From Pseudomonas psychrophila HA-4 (lineage in GTDB: Bacteria; Pseudomonadota; Gammaproteobacteria; Pseudomonadales; Pseudomonadaceae), in the NCBI RefSeq assembly GCF_000282975.1, contig NZ_ALJC01000102.1, forward strand, positions 1-45,122: a stretch of DNA of 45,122 bases, in the 5' to 3' direction. This document shows, in pieces, positions 36,776 through 44,537 of this stretch (position 1 is the first letter of the stretch; the number at the start of each line of letters is the position of its first letter). The notes under the pieces are model-generated. The model did no database searches and was not told the origin of the DNA. It saw only the letters and a program-made list of their open reading frames with translations. The position numbers and the translations under genes are program-made.

Positions 36776-37501
36776 ATGAATCGACTTCCCAAATGGCCAG
36801 CCTGCTGCACGCCGCTGCGCACTGAATGGCCTTTGCCCCTGGCGTTGCCTGACAGTGTATGGCGCAGCACCGACTTTACGCCTGCGCAGTTCAACACCAC
36901 TGATTTTGCCAGCAGTGCAATTCAAGCCCCTGCGAGTATTCAACGCTCAGTGGCCAAACGCCAAGCCGAATTTATCGCTGGCAGGCTCTGCGCCCGCGCC
37001 GCCTTGCTGCAACTGGACGGCACTCTCGCCACGCCGAGCATTGGCGAAGACCGCGCGCCCCTCTGGCCGGCGCATGTCAGCGGCAGCATCACCCACAGTA
37101 ATGGTCGGGCTGCGGCGCTGGTGGGGCTCAAGCGGGACTGGCAAGGATTGGGCATGGACCTCGAAAATCTGCTCAGTGCTGAACGGGCGCAGCGTCTGGC
37201 CAAAGAGATACTCACGCCGGATGAGTTGCAACGTATGGCTGACGGGGCCGCCGAGCAGATCGCGCACCTCGTCACCCTGACCTTTTCGGTCAAGGAAAGC
37301 CTGTTTAAGGCGCTGTATCCCATCGTTCAGCAGCGGTTTTACTTTGAGCATGCTGAGGTGCTGAGTTGGACGGCTGAGGGTCATGTACGTTTGCGTTTGC
37401 TGAGCGACTTGAGCGCGGATTGGCACCGCGGCCGTGAACTGGATGCGCAGTTTGGGGTGTTTGAGGGGCAGTTGCTGAGTGTGGTGGGGATTAGGGCGTA
37501 G
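36776..37501 (+). CDS. pcpS: 4'-phosphopantetheinyl transferase (PcpS type)
   Basis: 241 residues from the ATG at 36776, chosen by likeness to P. aeruginosa PcpS (MNRLPKW start); alternatives are 36767 or a TTG at 36740. Transfers phosphopantetheine from CoA to carrier proteins of fatty-acid and siderophore synthesis. Motifs: VAKRQAEFIAGRLCARAAL, GEDRAPLWP, GSITHSNGRAAALV, the Mg2+-binding GLGMDLENLL and TFSVKESLFKALYP. Sfp/EntD-like superfamily, broad-range type. Essential in P. aeruginosa as its only such enzyme, by published knowledge. Confidence 0.92.
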   Translation: MNRLPKWPACCTPLRTEWPLPLALPDSVWRSTDFTPAQFNTTDFASSAIQAPASIQRSVAKRQAEFIAGRLCARAALLQLDGTLATPSIGEDRAPLWPAHVSGSITHSNGRAAALVGLKRDWQGLGMDLENLLSAERAQRLAKEILTPDELQRMADGAAEQIAHLVTLTFSVKESLFKALYPIVQQRFYFEHAEVLSWTAEGHVRLRLLSDLSADWHRGRELDAQFGVFEGQLLSVVGIRA

Positions 37502-37566
37502 GGGTGATTCTGTTTAATGCAGGGGATCAGGCAATCGATGGCGGTCATGGGAAAGGTAGTGCTCAT
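37381..37566 (-). pseudogene. Short frame after the structured leader, likely a remnant
   Basis: 61 codons from the ATG at 37566 (MSTTFPMTAIDCLIPCIKQN start), preceded by TGAGG 9 nt upstream and by the structured region. The last two thirds run antisense through the 3' end of pcpS, so only the first 20 or so codons look independent. It may be the beginning of a small gene whose remainder was lost. Low certainty. Confidence 0.25.
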
Positions 37567-37902
37567 AGGATGTAGCCTCATTTGTCGGTAAGAATGACCA
37601 CCACCCAATCGTCGCCAAACGATAGGTGGCAGCTGTACGCAGGTTGGCGAACCGAGACAAATGAACCGGCAGACCCGAAGATCTCCCACGCACAGCTGCC
37701 ATAAAGCAGCATGATGCGGCTACGAAAAATCCTGCAATCCGCACAGGGCTTTCGCACATTGTCATCGAGTCGCCAAACCCGGTCGCCATATGGGCGACCG
37801 GCGGACTATAAGCTTCACAGGGGTGAGGAGCAAGGTGAGAGTAGAGGAATGTGCAGGTGTAAAGTTGTCATTGTTCAACACGCGCTAAGCAATGACAAAA
37901 AA
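37502..37902. other. Intergenic region between pcpS and the Rhs gene
   Basis: 401 bp with no firm coding gene. It contains the structured element at 37567-37809. 37810-37902 shows no recognisable feature and no immunity gene for the Rhs protein. Confidence 0.5.
37567..37809 (-). ncRNA. Candidate structured leader RNA
   Basis: Read on minus, three clear hairpins appear. CGGTCGCC / GGCGACCG with a 5-nt loop is at about 37783-37800. GGCAGCTGT / ACAGCTGCC encloses about 55 nt between 37627 and 37700. Inside it, AGATC-TTCG-GGTCT is at about 37672-37685. The 10-mer GTTTGGCGAC occurs in both 37768-37778 and 37611-37620. I recall similar sequence recurring between genes in many Pseudomonas genomes, sometimes annotated as short hypothetical proteins, but could not check this. 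It ends just before a short frame starting at 37566. Confidence 0.45.
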
Positions 37903-38931
37903 TTATTCAGATCGTCGAATCTTTTCTTTCACCTCCTTCAAGTTCGACTCAAACTGTTTAACTCTTATCGGTTTGCCTGCCACCGTAAAAAGTTTTTCAT
38001 CCAGTCCTGCCCCTATATATTGACGCGAGTAAAATGCCTGAACATCCACAACGTCATTGAATTGCAATTTACGGACATTCGTAGATGAAGCACCTGCTGC
38101 CCCAATCGCAAAGGGTGAGTCTGTGTTTGCAATCACTATCATGTTATCTCTAACGGCCCGCCACTCAGGTCGCAAGTCTCTATACTTTGCCACTGCTATG
38201 TTTCTTTCTTTTGGAAATAGATTTTTATCATTAGCGATCTCGTTCAACACCTTACGCTTTGCACCTAGCCGATCATAATGCTGACTGGTTGCTCGCCATA
38301 CCTGCGTCCCCTCCGTTAAATCCAGTGGACGATTAGTAGACAAATCCCTTGGGGCTTTAAACACTGCGTTCCACCTTTTTCTAGCAGCGCCCCAGAAACT
38401 CCAGGCATGCCCATCTTCATCGCTCCGATTAATGGGATCTCCTGCGCAATAGCCGTAGGCATTAACTCCACCTTCCCCAAACGGGCTAAAACTGTCGGGA
38501 CTATTAAAGCGCATCAATACCGGGTTATACGCCCGATAGCCATTTCCCAGTAAATAATGGCCGGTCACAAGATCAGCGCATTCACCATTGAATCCAAGTA
38601 ACGTTGCCCCCTCAATTTCAGCCACCCGATGCCCGTAAGAAGAATACGCCGCTCCTTTATTACTCTGTGCACTCAATGCATTTAAGACTGACCCCGGGGT
38701 ATCAGTCGCCAGCAAAGCGGTATCGGCTGGCCGGTGCTGTCGTTGTTGAGCTAATAAAAAATTATCCATCTGAAAGATACTGTCTTTCAACATTCCCTGA
38801 ATCTGCGTAGACAATTGATTGTTGTTATAAAACCGCTGAACCATCACGTTTTGCGCTGTACCACAACTCGATAACCTATCCACAGGGTCATAGCTATAAC
38901 GGTATGAAAGCTTATTTTTTGGGGGATTCAT
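37903..38931 (-). CDS. Short Rhs-core protein with variable C-terminal domain
   Basis: 342 residues. It begins with the end of an Rhs/YD repeat region (YRYSYDPVDRLSSCGTAQ) and contains the Rhs-associated core (GHYLLGNGYRAYNPVLMRFN, SPFGEGGVNAYGYCAGDPIN). The usual core end DPxGx is DEDGHAW here, at about 165-172. A 165-residue tip follows that I do not recognise, basic and rich in Arg/Lys, ending KEVKEKIRRSE. It lacks the long N-terminal shell of full Rhs toxins and any secretion signal. Such stand-alone mini-Rhs genes are frequent in Pseudomonas. No immunity gene is seen beside it. G+C is lower than in the flanking genes. Confidence 0.75.
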   Translation of the reverse strand: MNPPKNKLSYRYSYDPVDRLSSCGTAQNVMVQRFYNNNQLSTQIQGMLKDSIFQMDNFLLAQQRQHRPADTALLATDTPGSVLNALSAQSNKGAAYSSYGHRVAEIEGATLLGFNGECADLVTGHYLLGNGYRAYNPVLMRFNSPDSFSPFGEGGVNAYGYCAGDPINRSDEDGHAWSFWGAARKRWNAVFKAPRDLSTNRPLDLTEGTQVWRATSQHYDRLGAKRKVLNEIANDKNLFPKERNIAVAKYRDLRPEWRAVRDNMIVIANTDSPFAIGAAGASSTNVRKLQFNDVVDVQAFYSRQYIGAGLDEKLFTVAGKPIRVKQFESNLKEVKEKIRRSE

Positions 38932-39063
38932 CAGGCTTGCCTCAGACTTAAGAGTAAGGCCATGAGCATTGAGCTAATTTCAGTCTTTGCCTACTGGTAC
39001 ATCTGATAGAGAGACCGCTGCCATGCTATGGTTTGCGCCCCGATTATCGAGCCCCTCGCCGCT

Positions 39064-40818
39064 ATGCCCGTGACTTCCCGCTACCTGCGCCTGGCTTTAT
39101 ACACGTTGCTGATTTTGATTGGGGCAGCTCTGGCTGGCGGCTGGGCGATGCATCAGGCCGAACGCCATGCGCTAGAAGAAAGCGCCAAGCGGGGGCCTGA
39201 GCAGCTCAGTTTGTACGCCAACTCGCTGCACACCTTGATTGAACGCTACCGTGCCCTGCCCGCCGTACTGGCGCTGGATTCAGAATTTATTGCAGCCTTG
39301 AGCGGCCCGATCAACAGCGACGTGCAAGGCGCGCTCAATCGCAAGCTGGAGCGGATCAATGGCGCAGCGCAATCCTCGACCCTAGAGTTAATGGATCGCA
39401 CGGGGCTGGCCGTGGCGGCGAGCAACTGGAACACTTCCAACAGTTATGTCGGCCACAACTACGCCTTTCGCCCCTACTTTATGCAAACCCGTATCCAGGG
39501 CAGTGGAAGCTTTTATGCCGTCGGGGTCACAACCGGGATTCCGGGCTACTTTTTATCCAGCGCCGTCCATGACGCCCAAGGCCAGTTTTTAGGGGCGATG
39601 GTGGTCAAGTTAGAGTTCCCGCAGTTAGAGCGCGAATGGAGCCAGGGCAACGACATTCTGCTAGTCAGCGACGCGCGCGGCATTGTGTTTATCGCCAATC
39701 AACCGGGTTGGCGTTATCGCCATTTGCGGCCGTTGTCTGATGGGGATCGCAGCGAAATTTCGAACACTCGCCAATACGACAAACAGCCGCTGACGCACAT
39801 GAAGACGCGCACCTTGCGCAGTTTTGATGACCATAGTTTCCTGACCCGCGCTGAAGGCCCAGACGGCCCGCAAGATTATCTGTGGGAGTCGTTGCCGCTC
39901 AACGCGGAAGGCTGGACGTTGCACCTGTTGCGCCGACCGGTGATTTCAACTGAAGACAGCCGTAATGCAGCCTTGGCGGCGATTGGTCTGTGGCTGACGC
40001 TGGTATTTTTGGGGCTGTTTTTGCTCCAACGCTGGCGCCTGTCGCGCTTGCGCCAGCGCAATCGTGAAGAGCTTGAACAACTGGTCGACGTTCGCACCCG
40101 CGATTTACGTACCGCGCAAGACGGCCTGGTGCAATCGGCCAAGCTCGCGGCGCTGGGGCAAATGTCCGCAGCCCTGGCCCATGAAATTAATCAGCCGCTC
40201 ACCGCCCAACGCATGCAGTTGGCGACGTTGCGCCTGCTGCTCGATCACGGCCGCATTGACGACGCCTACAAAGCCCTGATCCCTCTGGAGCAAATGCTCA
40301 CGCGCATGGCGGCGCTCACCGGGCACCTGAAAACCTACGCCCGACAAAGCCCCAGCGGCCTGCGCGAAAAGCTTGATCTGGCCAATGTGGTCGACCAAGC
40401 CTTGCAACTGCTGGAACCTCGCTTACAAGAAGAAGCCATCGACCTGCACGTTGTACTGACCCGCCCGGCCTGGGTGCGCGGTGACGCCATTCGTCTTGAG
40501 CAAGTGCTGATCAACCTGCTGCGCAATGCCCTGGATGCCATGCGCGACACAACCCGCAAACACTTGGAGATACGCATCGAGGCCGATCAGCAGTTGTGGC
40601 GCTTAATGGTCAAAGACACCGGTGGCGGGATTAACGAAGAACATTTGGGTAAAATCTTCGACCCGTTTTTCACCACCAAACCTGTGGGCGACGGGCTAGG
40701 ACTGGGGTTGGCGGTATCTTACGCCATTGTTCACGAACTCGGCGGGCGCCTGACGGCGAGTAACCATGTCGAAGGCGCGCTGTTTACGCTGACGCTGCCT
40801 ATCGCACAGGACTATTGA
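39064..40818 (+). CDS. DctB/MifS-type sensor histidine kinase
   Basis: 584 residues from the ATG at 39064; the frame reaches 39028. Two membrane segments (about 8-28 and 300-322) enclose a double-Cache sensor with the RPYF and [17 protein letters not shown] segments typical of dicarboxylate sensors. A coiled-coil linker leads to the HisKA H-box [17 protein letters not shown] and an HATPase with [16 protein letters not shown] and GLGLGLAVS. Its partner regulator starts 3 bp after its stop. Beside a KgtP-like gene, it may be the alpha-ketoglutarate sensor MifS rather than DctB itself. Confidence 0.88.
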   Translation: MPVTSRYLRLALYTLLILIGAALAGGWAMHQAERHALEESAKRGPEQLSLYANSLHTLIERYRALPAVLALDSEFIAALSGPINSDVQGALNRKLERINGAAQSSTLELMDRTGLAVAASNWNTSNSYVGHNYAFRPYFMQTRIQGSGSFYAVGVTTGIPGYFLSSAVHDAQGQFLGAMVVKLEFPQLEREWSQGNDILLVSDARGIVFIANQPGWRYRHLRPLSDGDRSEISNTRQYDKQPLTHMKTRTLRSFDDHSFLTRAEGPDGPQDYLWESLPLNAEGWTLHLLRRPVISTEDSRNAALAAIGLWLTLVFLGLFLLQRWRLSRLRQRNREELEQLVDVRTRDLRTAQDGLVQSAKLAALGQMSAALAHEINQPLTAQRMQLATLRLLLDHGRIDDAYKALIPLEQMLTRMAALTGHLKTYARQSPSGLREKLDLANVVDQALQLLEPRLQEEAIDLHVVLTRPAWVRGDAIRLEQVLINLLRNALDAMRDTTRKHLEIRIEADQQLWRLMVKDTGGGINEEHLGKIFDPFFTTKPVGDGLGLGLAVSYAIVHELGGRLTASNHVEGALFTLTLPIAQDY

Positions 40819-40820
40819 CG

Positions 40821-42155
40821 ATGCTCAATTCAGTGATCGTGGTCGATGACGAGGCCAGTATTCGCACGGCGATAGAACAATGGCTGAGTCTGAGCGGGTT
40901 TGACGTGCAACTGTTCAGTTGCGCCGAAGCATGCCTGAGCCAGCTACCGCCGCACTTTGCCGGGGTTGTTGTCAGTGATGTACGCATGCCCGGCATTGGC
41001 GGTCTGGCTCTGTTGACGCGCTTGCAGCAACTGGACCCAGACCTGCCGGTGATTCTGCTGACCGGGCACGGCGATGTGCCGATGGCGGTCGAGGCCATGC
41101 GCGAGGGTGCCTACGACTTTTTGGAAAAACCCTTCAGCCCCGAAGCGCTGCTCAGCAGCCTGCGACGAGCGCTGGAAAAGCGTCAACTGGTGCTGGAAAA
41201 CCGCCGTTTGCATGAACAGGCCGACCTGCGCGAGCAGATCGACGGGCGCCTGCTAGGCGTGTCACGCAGTTTGCAAACCCTGCGCCGTCAGATCCTTGAT
41301 TTGGCAGCGTTGCCGGTCAATGTGCTGATCCGGGGTGAAACCGGCAGCGGCAAAGAATTGGTCGCGCGCTGCCTGCACGACTTTGGTCCGCGGGCAGACA
41401 AACCCTTTGTGGCGCTGAACTGCGCGGCGATTCCAGAGCAACTGTTTGAGGCCGAATTGTTTGGCCATGAAAGCGGCGCCTTTACCGGCGCGCAAGGCAA
41501 GCGCATCGGCAAGCTCGAATACGCTGACGGCGGCACGTTGTTTCTTGACGAGATAGAGAGCATGCCACTGGCCCAGCAAGCCAAATTGCTGCGGGTGCTG
41601 CAAGAGCAAAAGCTTGAGCGTTTGGGCTCAAATCAAAGCATTAATGTGGATTTACGGGTCATTGCCGCCACCAAACCCGACTTGCTCGACGAAGCGCGGG
41701 CCGGGCGTTTTCGCGAAGATTTGGCGTATCGCCTGACCGTTGCTGAACTACGCTTGGCACCGCTGCGCGAGCGTCGCGAAGACATTCCGCTGCTCTATGA
41801 GGCCTTTTCCCGCCAAGCGGCAGAACGCATGGGGCGCAACGCTGCGCCAATGACCGGGCCGCAGTTGTCGCACCTGCTGAGCCACGACTGGCCGGGTAAC
41901 GTGCGTGAACTGGCTAACGCCGCAGAGCGCCACGTATTGGGCTTGTGCGATCCGCAGTTCGAGGGCATCGACGCAGGGCAATCGCTGTCGGCACAACAGG
42001 AAGCGTTTGAGTCGCAATGCTTGCGAGCAGCATTGACTCGGCATAAAGGCGATATCAAGGCGGTGCTGAACGAATTGCAACTGCCGCGCCGAACCCTGAA
42101 TGAAAAGATGCAACGGCATGGTTTAGTGCGAGAAGCGTTTTTGAGTGCGCAATAA
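40821..42155 (+). CDS. Sigma-54 activator, DctD/MifR type response regulator
   Basis: 444 residues from the ATG at 40821. Receiver domain with DD at 9-10 and Asp 53 (VVVSDVRMPGIGG). The AAA+ domain has Walker A GETGSGKELVAR, the sigma-54-contacting GAFTGA loop, and Walker B GGTLFLDEIESMP. A C-terminal Fis-type helix-turn-helix follows (KGDIKAVLNELQLPRRTLNEKM). It should turn on sigma-54 promoters when phosphorylated by the upstream kinase. Likely targets in this window are the MFS gene 290 bp downstream and dctA, which share the same dyad motif. Confidence 0.92.
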   Translation: MLNSVIVVDDEASIRTAIEQWLSLSGFDVQLFSCAEACLSQLPPHFAGVVVSDVRMPGIGGLALLTRLQQLDPDLPVILLTGHGDVPMAVEAMREGAYDFLEKPFSPEALLSSLRRALEKRQLVLENRRLHEQADLREQIDGRLLGVSRSLQTLRRQILDLAALPVNVLIRGETGSGKELVARCLHDFGPRADKPFVALNCAAIPEQLFEAELFGHESGAFTGAQGKRIGKLEYADGGTLFLDEIESMPLAQQAKLLRVLQEQKLERLGSNQSINVDLRVIAATKPDLLDEARAGRFREDLAYRLTVAELRLAPLRERREDIPLLYEAFSRQAAERMGRNAAPMTGPQLSHLLSHDWPGNVRELANAAERHVLGLCDPQFEGIDAGQSLSAQQEAFESQCLRAALTRHKGDIKAVLNELQLPRRTLNEKMQRHGLVREAFLSAQ

Positions 42156-42168
42156 CGCTCAGCGCCTT

Positions 42169-42255
42169 TGTGAGAGCGGGCTTGCTCGCGATGCAAGCTA
42201 CGCGGTCATTCTGAAACACCGATGCACTCCAATCGCGAGCAAGCCAGCTCCCACA
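42169..42255. repeat. REP doublet
   Basis: 42169-42192 contains GAGCGGGCTTGCTCGCGAT. 42232-42255 is its near-complement (ATCGCGAGCAAGCCAGCTCC). This is the common P. fluorescens REP with the GGGAGCGGGCTTGCTCGCG core, present as an inverted pair 39 nt apart. Confidence 0.85.
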
Positions 42256-42277
42256 GACACAGATATCGCCGCTCATC

Positions 42278-42291
42278 GGCGGATTTCCGCT
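42278..42291. promoter_or_regulatory. Activator-site dyad 1 for the MFS gene
   Basis: GGCGGATTTCCGCT, matching the dctA dyads in its GGCGGAT and CCGC parts. Centre about 107 bp upstream of the expected sigma-54 start. Confidence 0.6.
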
Positions 42292-42309
42292 TATTCATAT
42301 CGACCAACC

Positions 42310-42323
42310 AGCGGATTCCCGCT
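42310..42323. promoter_or_regulatory. Activator-site dyad 2 for the MFS gene
   Basis: AGCGGATTCCCGCT, 32 bp centre to centre from dyad 1 (about three helical turns). Centre about 75 bp upstream of the expected start. Confidence 0.6.
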
Positions 42324-42364
42324 CACTAATTGATTGAAACCCTTTTAAACCGGGCGTCTAAGCC

Positions 42365-42381
42365 TTGGCACAAGTTCTGCT
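42365..42381 (+). promoter_or_regulatory. Sigma-54 (-24/-12) promoter of the MFS gene
   Basis: TTGGCACAAGTTCTGCT has GG at 42367-42368 and GC at 42379-42380, exactly 10 nt apart. TGGCAC is a perfect -24; the -12 is CTGCT instead of TTGCW. Expected start near 42391, 55 bp before the ATG. Confidence 0.75.
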
Positions 42382-42445
42382 ATAGCCCCTGCACGCTCGC
42401 GTTTTACCGCGCTATAACAAAACCAAAAAAACAAGGATCCATTCA

Positions 42446-43771
42446 ATGGATAACTCAAGCACCCTGCCTGCCGGGTCAGCGTCTGCTACCCCCCTCAAAG
42501 TAAAGTCCACGTCCAGCCGTATCAAATCGATTTTCAGTGGTTCGGTCGGCAACATGGTCGAGTGGTACGACTGGTACGTTTACGCCGCGTTCTCGCTGTA
42601 CTTCGCCAAGGCCTTTTTCCCGAAAGGCGACACCACTGCTCAACTGCTCAACACCGCAGCAATTTTTGCCGTGGGTTTTTTGATGCGCCCGATCGGCGGC
42701 TGGCTGATGGGGCTGTACGCGGACCGCAAAGGCCGTAAAGCCGCATTGATGGCCTCTGTGCTACTGATGTGCTTCGGCTCGCTGGTGATTGCACTGTCGC
42801 CAGGTTACGAGACTATTGGTGTCTGGGCTCCCGTGCTGCTGGTGTTCGCCCGCTTGTTGCAAGGTTTGTCGGTAGGGGGGGAATACGGCACCTCGGCCAC
42901 TTACCTCAGTGAAATGGCCACTAAAGAACGCCGCGGCTTTTTCTCCAGCTTCCAGTACGTGACCCTGATCTCGGGTCAACTCATCGCGCTGGGCGTGTTG
43001 ATCGTGCTGCAACAAACCCTGACCGAAGAACAGCTGTACAGCTGGGGCTGGCGGATTCCTTTTGTAATCGGCGCCCTGTGTGCAGTGGTCGCGCTTTATC
43101 TGCGTCGAGGCATGGAAGAGACCGAGTCGTTCAAAAAGACCAAGGTCAAGCCAAAAGAAAGCGCCATGCGTACCCTGCTTCGTCATCCAAAAGAACTGAT
43201 GACCGTTGTCGGCCTGACCATGGGCGGTACGCTGGCGTTTTACACCTACACCACGTACATGCAGAAATACCTGGTGAACACAGTCGGGATGAGCATCTCC
43301 GACTCCACCACGATTTCCGCCGCAACGCTGTTTCTGTTCATGTGCATCCAGCCGCTGGTGGGCGGTTTGTCTGACAAAATCGGGCGGCGTCCGATCCTGA
43401 TTGCCTTCGGCGTTCTGGGTACCCTGTTCACCGTGCCGATTCTCACGACTTTGCACACCGTTACCACGTGGTGGGGCGCGTTTTTCCTGATCATGGCAGC
43501 GCTGATCATCGTCAGCGGCTACACCTCGATCAACGCTGTGGTGAAGGCTGAGCTGTTCCCGACCGAGATTCGCGCGCTAGGCGTTGGCTTGCCTTACGCA
43601 CTGACGGTGTCGATCTTCGGTGGCACGGCTGAATACATCGCGCTGTGGTTCAAAAGTGCAGGTATGGAAACCGGCTACTACTGGTATGTGACTGCGTGTA
43701 TCGCCTGCTCGCTGCTGGTGTACGCGACCATGAAAGACACCCGCACTCATTCGCGGATCGAAACAGACTAA
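42446..43771 (+). CDS. MFS permease, alpha-ketoglutarate/dicarboxylate type (KgtP-like)
   Basis: 441 residues, AGGA 8 nt before the ATG. Metabolite:H+ symporter family (KgtP/ShiA/ProP): SVGNMVEWYDWYVYAAFSLYF at the first helix is the family hallmark; ADRKGRKAALMASVLLM is the MFS motif A and LLQGLSVGGEYGTSATYLSE helix 4. Twelve membrane segments expected. The sigma-54 promoter and the neighbouring DctB/DctD-like pair support uptake of a dicarboxylate such as alpha-ketoglutarate. Substrate not proven by sequence. Confidence 0.88.
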   Translation: MDNSSTLPAGSASATPLKVKSTSSRIKSIFSGSVGNMVEWYDWYVYAAFSLYFAKAFFPKGDTTAQLLNTAAIFAVGFLMRPIGGWLMGLYADRKGRKAALMASVLLMCFGSLVIALSPGYETIGVWAPVLLVFARLLQGLSVGGEYGTSATYLSEMATKERRGFFSSFQYVTLISGQLIALGVLIVLQQTLTEEQLYSWGWRIPFVIGALCAVVALYLRRGMEETESFKKTKVKPKESAMRTLLRHPKELMTVVGLTMGGTLAFYTYTTYMQKYLVNTVGMSISDSTTISAATLFLFMCIQPLVGGLSDKIGRRPILIAFGVLGTLFTVPILTTLHTVTTWWGAFFLIMAALIIVSGYTSINAVVKAELFPTEIRALGVGLPYALTVSIFGGTAEYIALWFKSAGMETGYYWYVTACIACSLLVYATMKDTRTHSRIETD

Positions 43772-44106
43772 GTACCTGAGTTTGCCTGTAGTCGCAGCCT
43801 GCGGCAGCGACTACAGGTGCTACATCCTCCCCGCTCTACCCCGCCCCTCGTAAGAACTCTTCCAATTAATTGTCAGTTAATTCTGTTAGCTCACTATCAA
43901 CCTCAACGAAATCTCCGCTCAAACTTGGCTTGAGTCTTTTGTAAATGGAAGCTCAAACGCCCTATAGAACCGGGTTTCGTGCGGGCATATACATCGAATT
44001 TAACGATTGTTTTACGCTATTTTATGCGCTTTTTAATCGTATTTATCGGCGTAACATCCACTCCATAGACAGCAAAAACCTAATCACGAAACACAGGAGC
44101 TTCATC
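43772..44106. other. Intergenic region between the MFS and repeat-protein genes
   Basis: 335 bp without a firm gene. 43785-43817 is a REP-like hairpin. 43850-44106 is AT-rich, with ACGATT / AATCGT arms flanking about 29 nt near 44001-44042, and probably contains the promoter of the repeat-protein gene. An in-frame upstream ATG at 43945 would extend that protein but removes its signal peptide from the N-terminus. Confidence 0.45.
43785..43817. repeat. Single REP-like hairpin after the MFS gene
   Basis: CCTGTAGTCGC (43785-43795) and GCGACTACAGG (43807-43817) are perfectly complementary over 11 bp. Shares its outer arm with the REPIN at 34483-34617. May protect or end the MFS transcript. Confidence 0.75.
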
Positions 44107-44403
44107 ATGAAAACCCAATTGATCCTCGCAGCAGTTCTTTCGGCCTTGGCTTTCAACACGTTTGCCGCTGATGGTTTTGATCGTACTCAGTCTTCGAGCT
44201 TTGCTGAGGACGGCTACAACAGCACTCGCTCTGCAGCGTTTGCCGAAGATGGCTACAACAAAACTCACTCGGCAACCTTTGCTGAAGACGGCTTCGACAA
44301 AACCAACTCTGCAACCTTTGCTGAAGACGGCTTTGACAACACTAAATCAGCGACTTTCGCTGAAGATGGTTACGATCGCACCAACGGCGCCAGCATCAGT
44401 TAA
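44107..44403 (+). CDS. Small secreted protein of 13-residue repeats
   Basis: 98 residues from the ATG at 44107 with AGGAG 8 nt upstream. Signal peptide MKTQLILAAVLSALAFNTFA, cut after FA/AD. The mature part is five full copies of a 13-residue unit FAEDG(Y/F)(N/D)xTxSAx, with a degenerate first copy ADGFDRTQSSS. The unit is acidic and Asp-Gly-rich, so ion binding or a beta-roll/solenoid is possible. At DNA level it is a 39-bp tandem repeat. Function unknown. A good terminator follows. Confidence 0.82.
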   Translation: MKTQLILAAVLSALAFNTFAADGFDRTQSSSFAEDGYNSTRSAAFAEDGYNKTHSATFAEDGFDKTNSATFAEDGFDNTKSATFAEDGYDRTNGASIS

Positions 44404-44422
44404 GACTTGAAATTGGCATCCC

Positions 44423-44446
44423 AGCCCGGCTCCGGCCGGGCTTAAT
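44423..44446 (+). terminator. Terminator of the repeat-protein gene
   Basis: AGCCCGGC / GCCGGGCT, 8-bp stem with TCCG loop, followed by TAAT. The T run is short. Confidence 0.65.
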
Positions 44447-44537
44447 CGTAGACGCATCAACTACCCAGCATTTGTCTTCACGGAAAATGCCTTGCACTAT
44501 ATGGCCCCTCTATCTCAGCCGTTTGCGGATGCCTGCC

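Larger units (their letters stand above)
42156..42445. other. Intergenic control region of the MFS permease gene
   Basis: 290 bp with a REP doublet (42169-42255), two dyads (42278-42291, 42310-42323) and a sigma-54 promoter (42365-42381). An AT-rich stretch around 42324-42345, with TTGATT as a partial IHF site, lies between dyads and promoter, where DNA bending would be expected. Confidence 0.6.

Noticed and set aside
37514..37789. 91-codon minus-strand frame (MATGFGDSMTMCESPVRI start)
   Set aside because: It coincides with the strongly structured element and has no coding-like domain; the hairpins explain its conservation better than a protein does. Kept as a candidate RNA.
44164..44395. 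39-bp tandem repeats considered as a CRISPR array
   Set aside because: Repeats are contiguous, without spacers, and translate in frame into a regular peptide behind a signal sequence.
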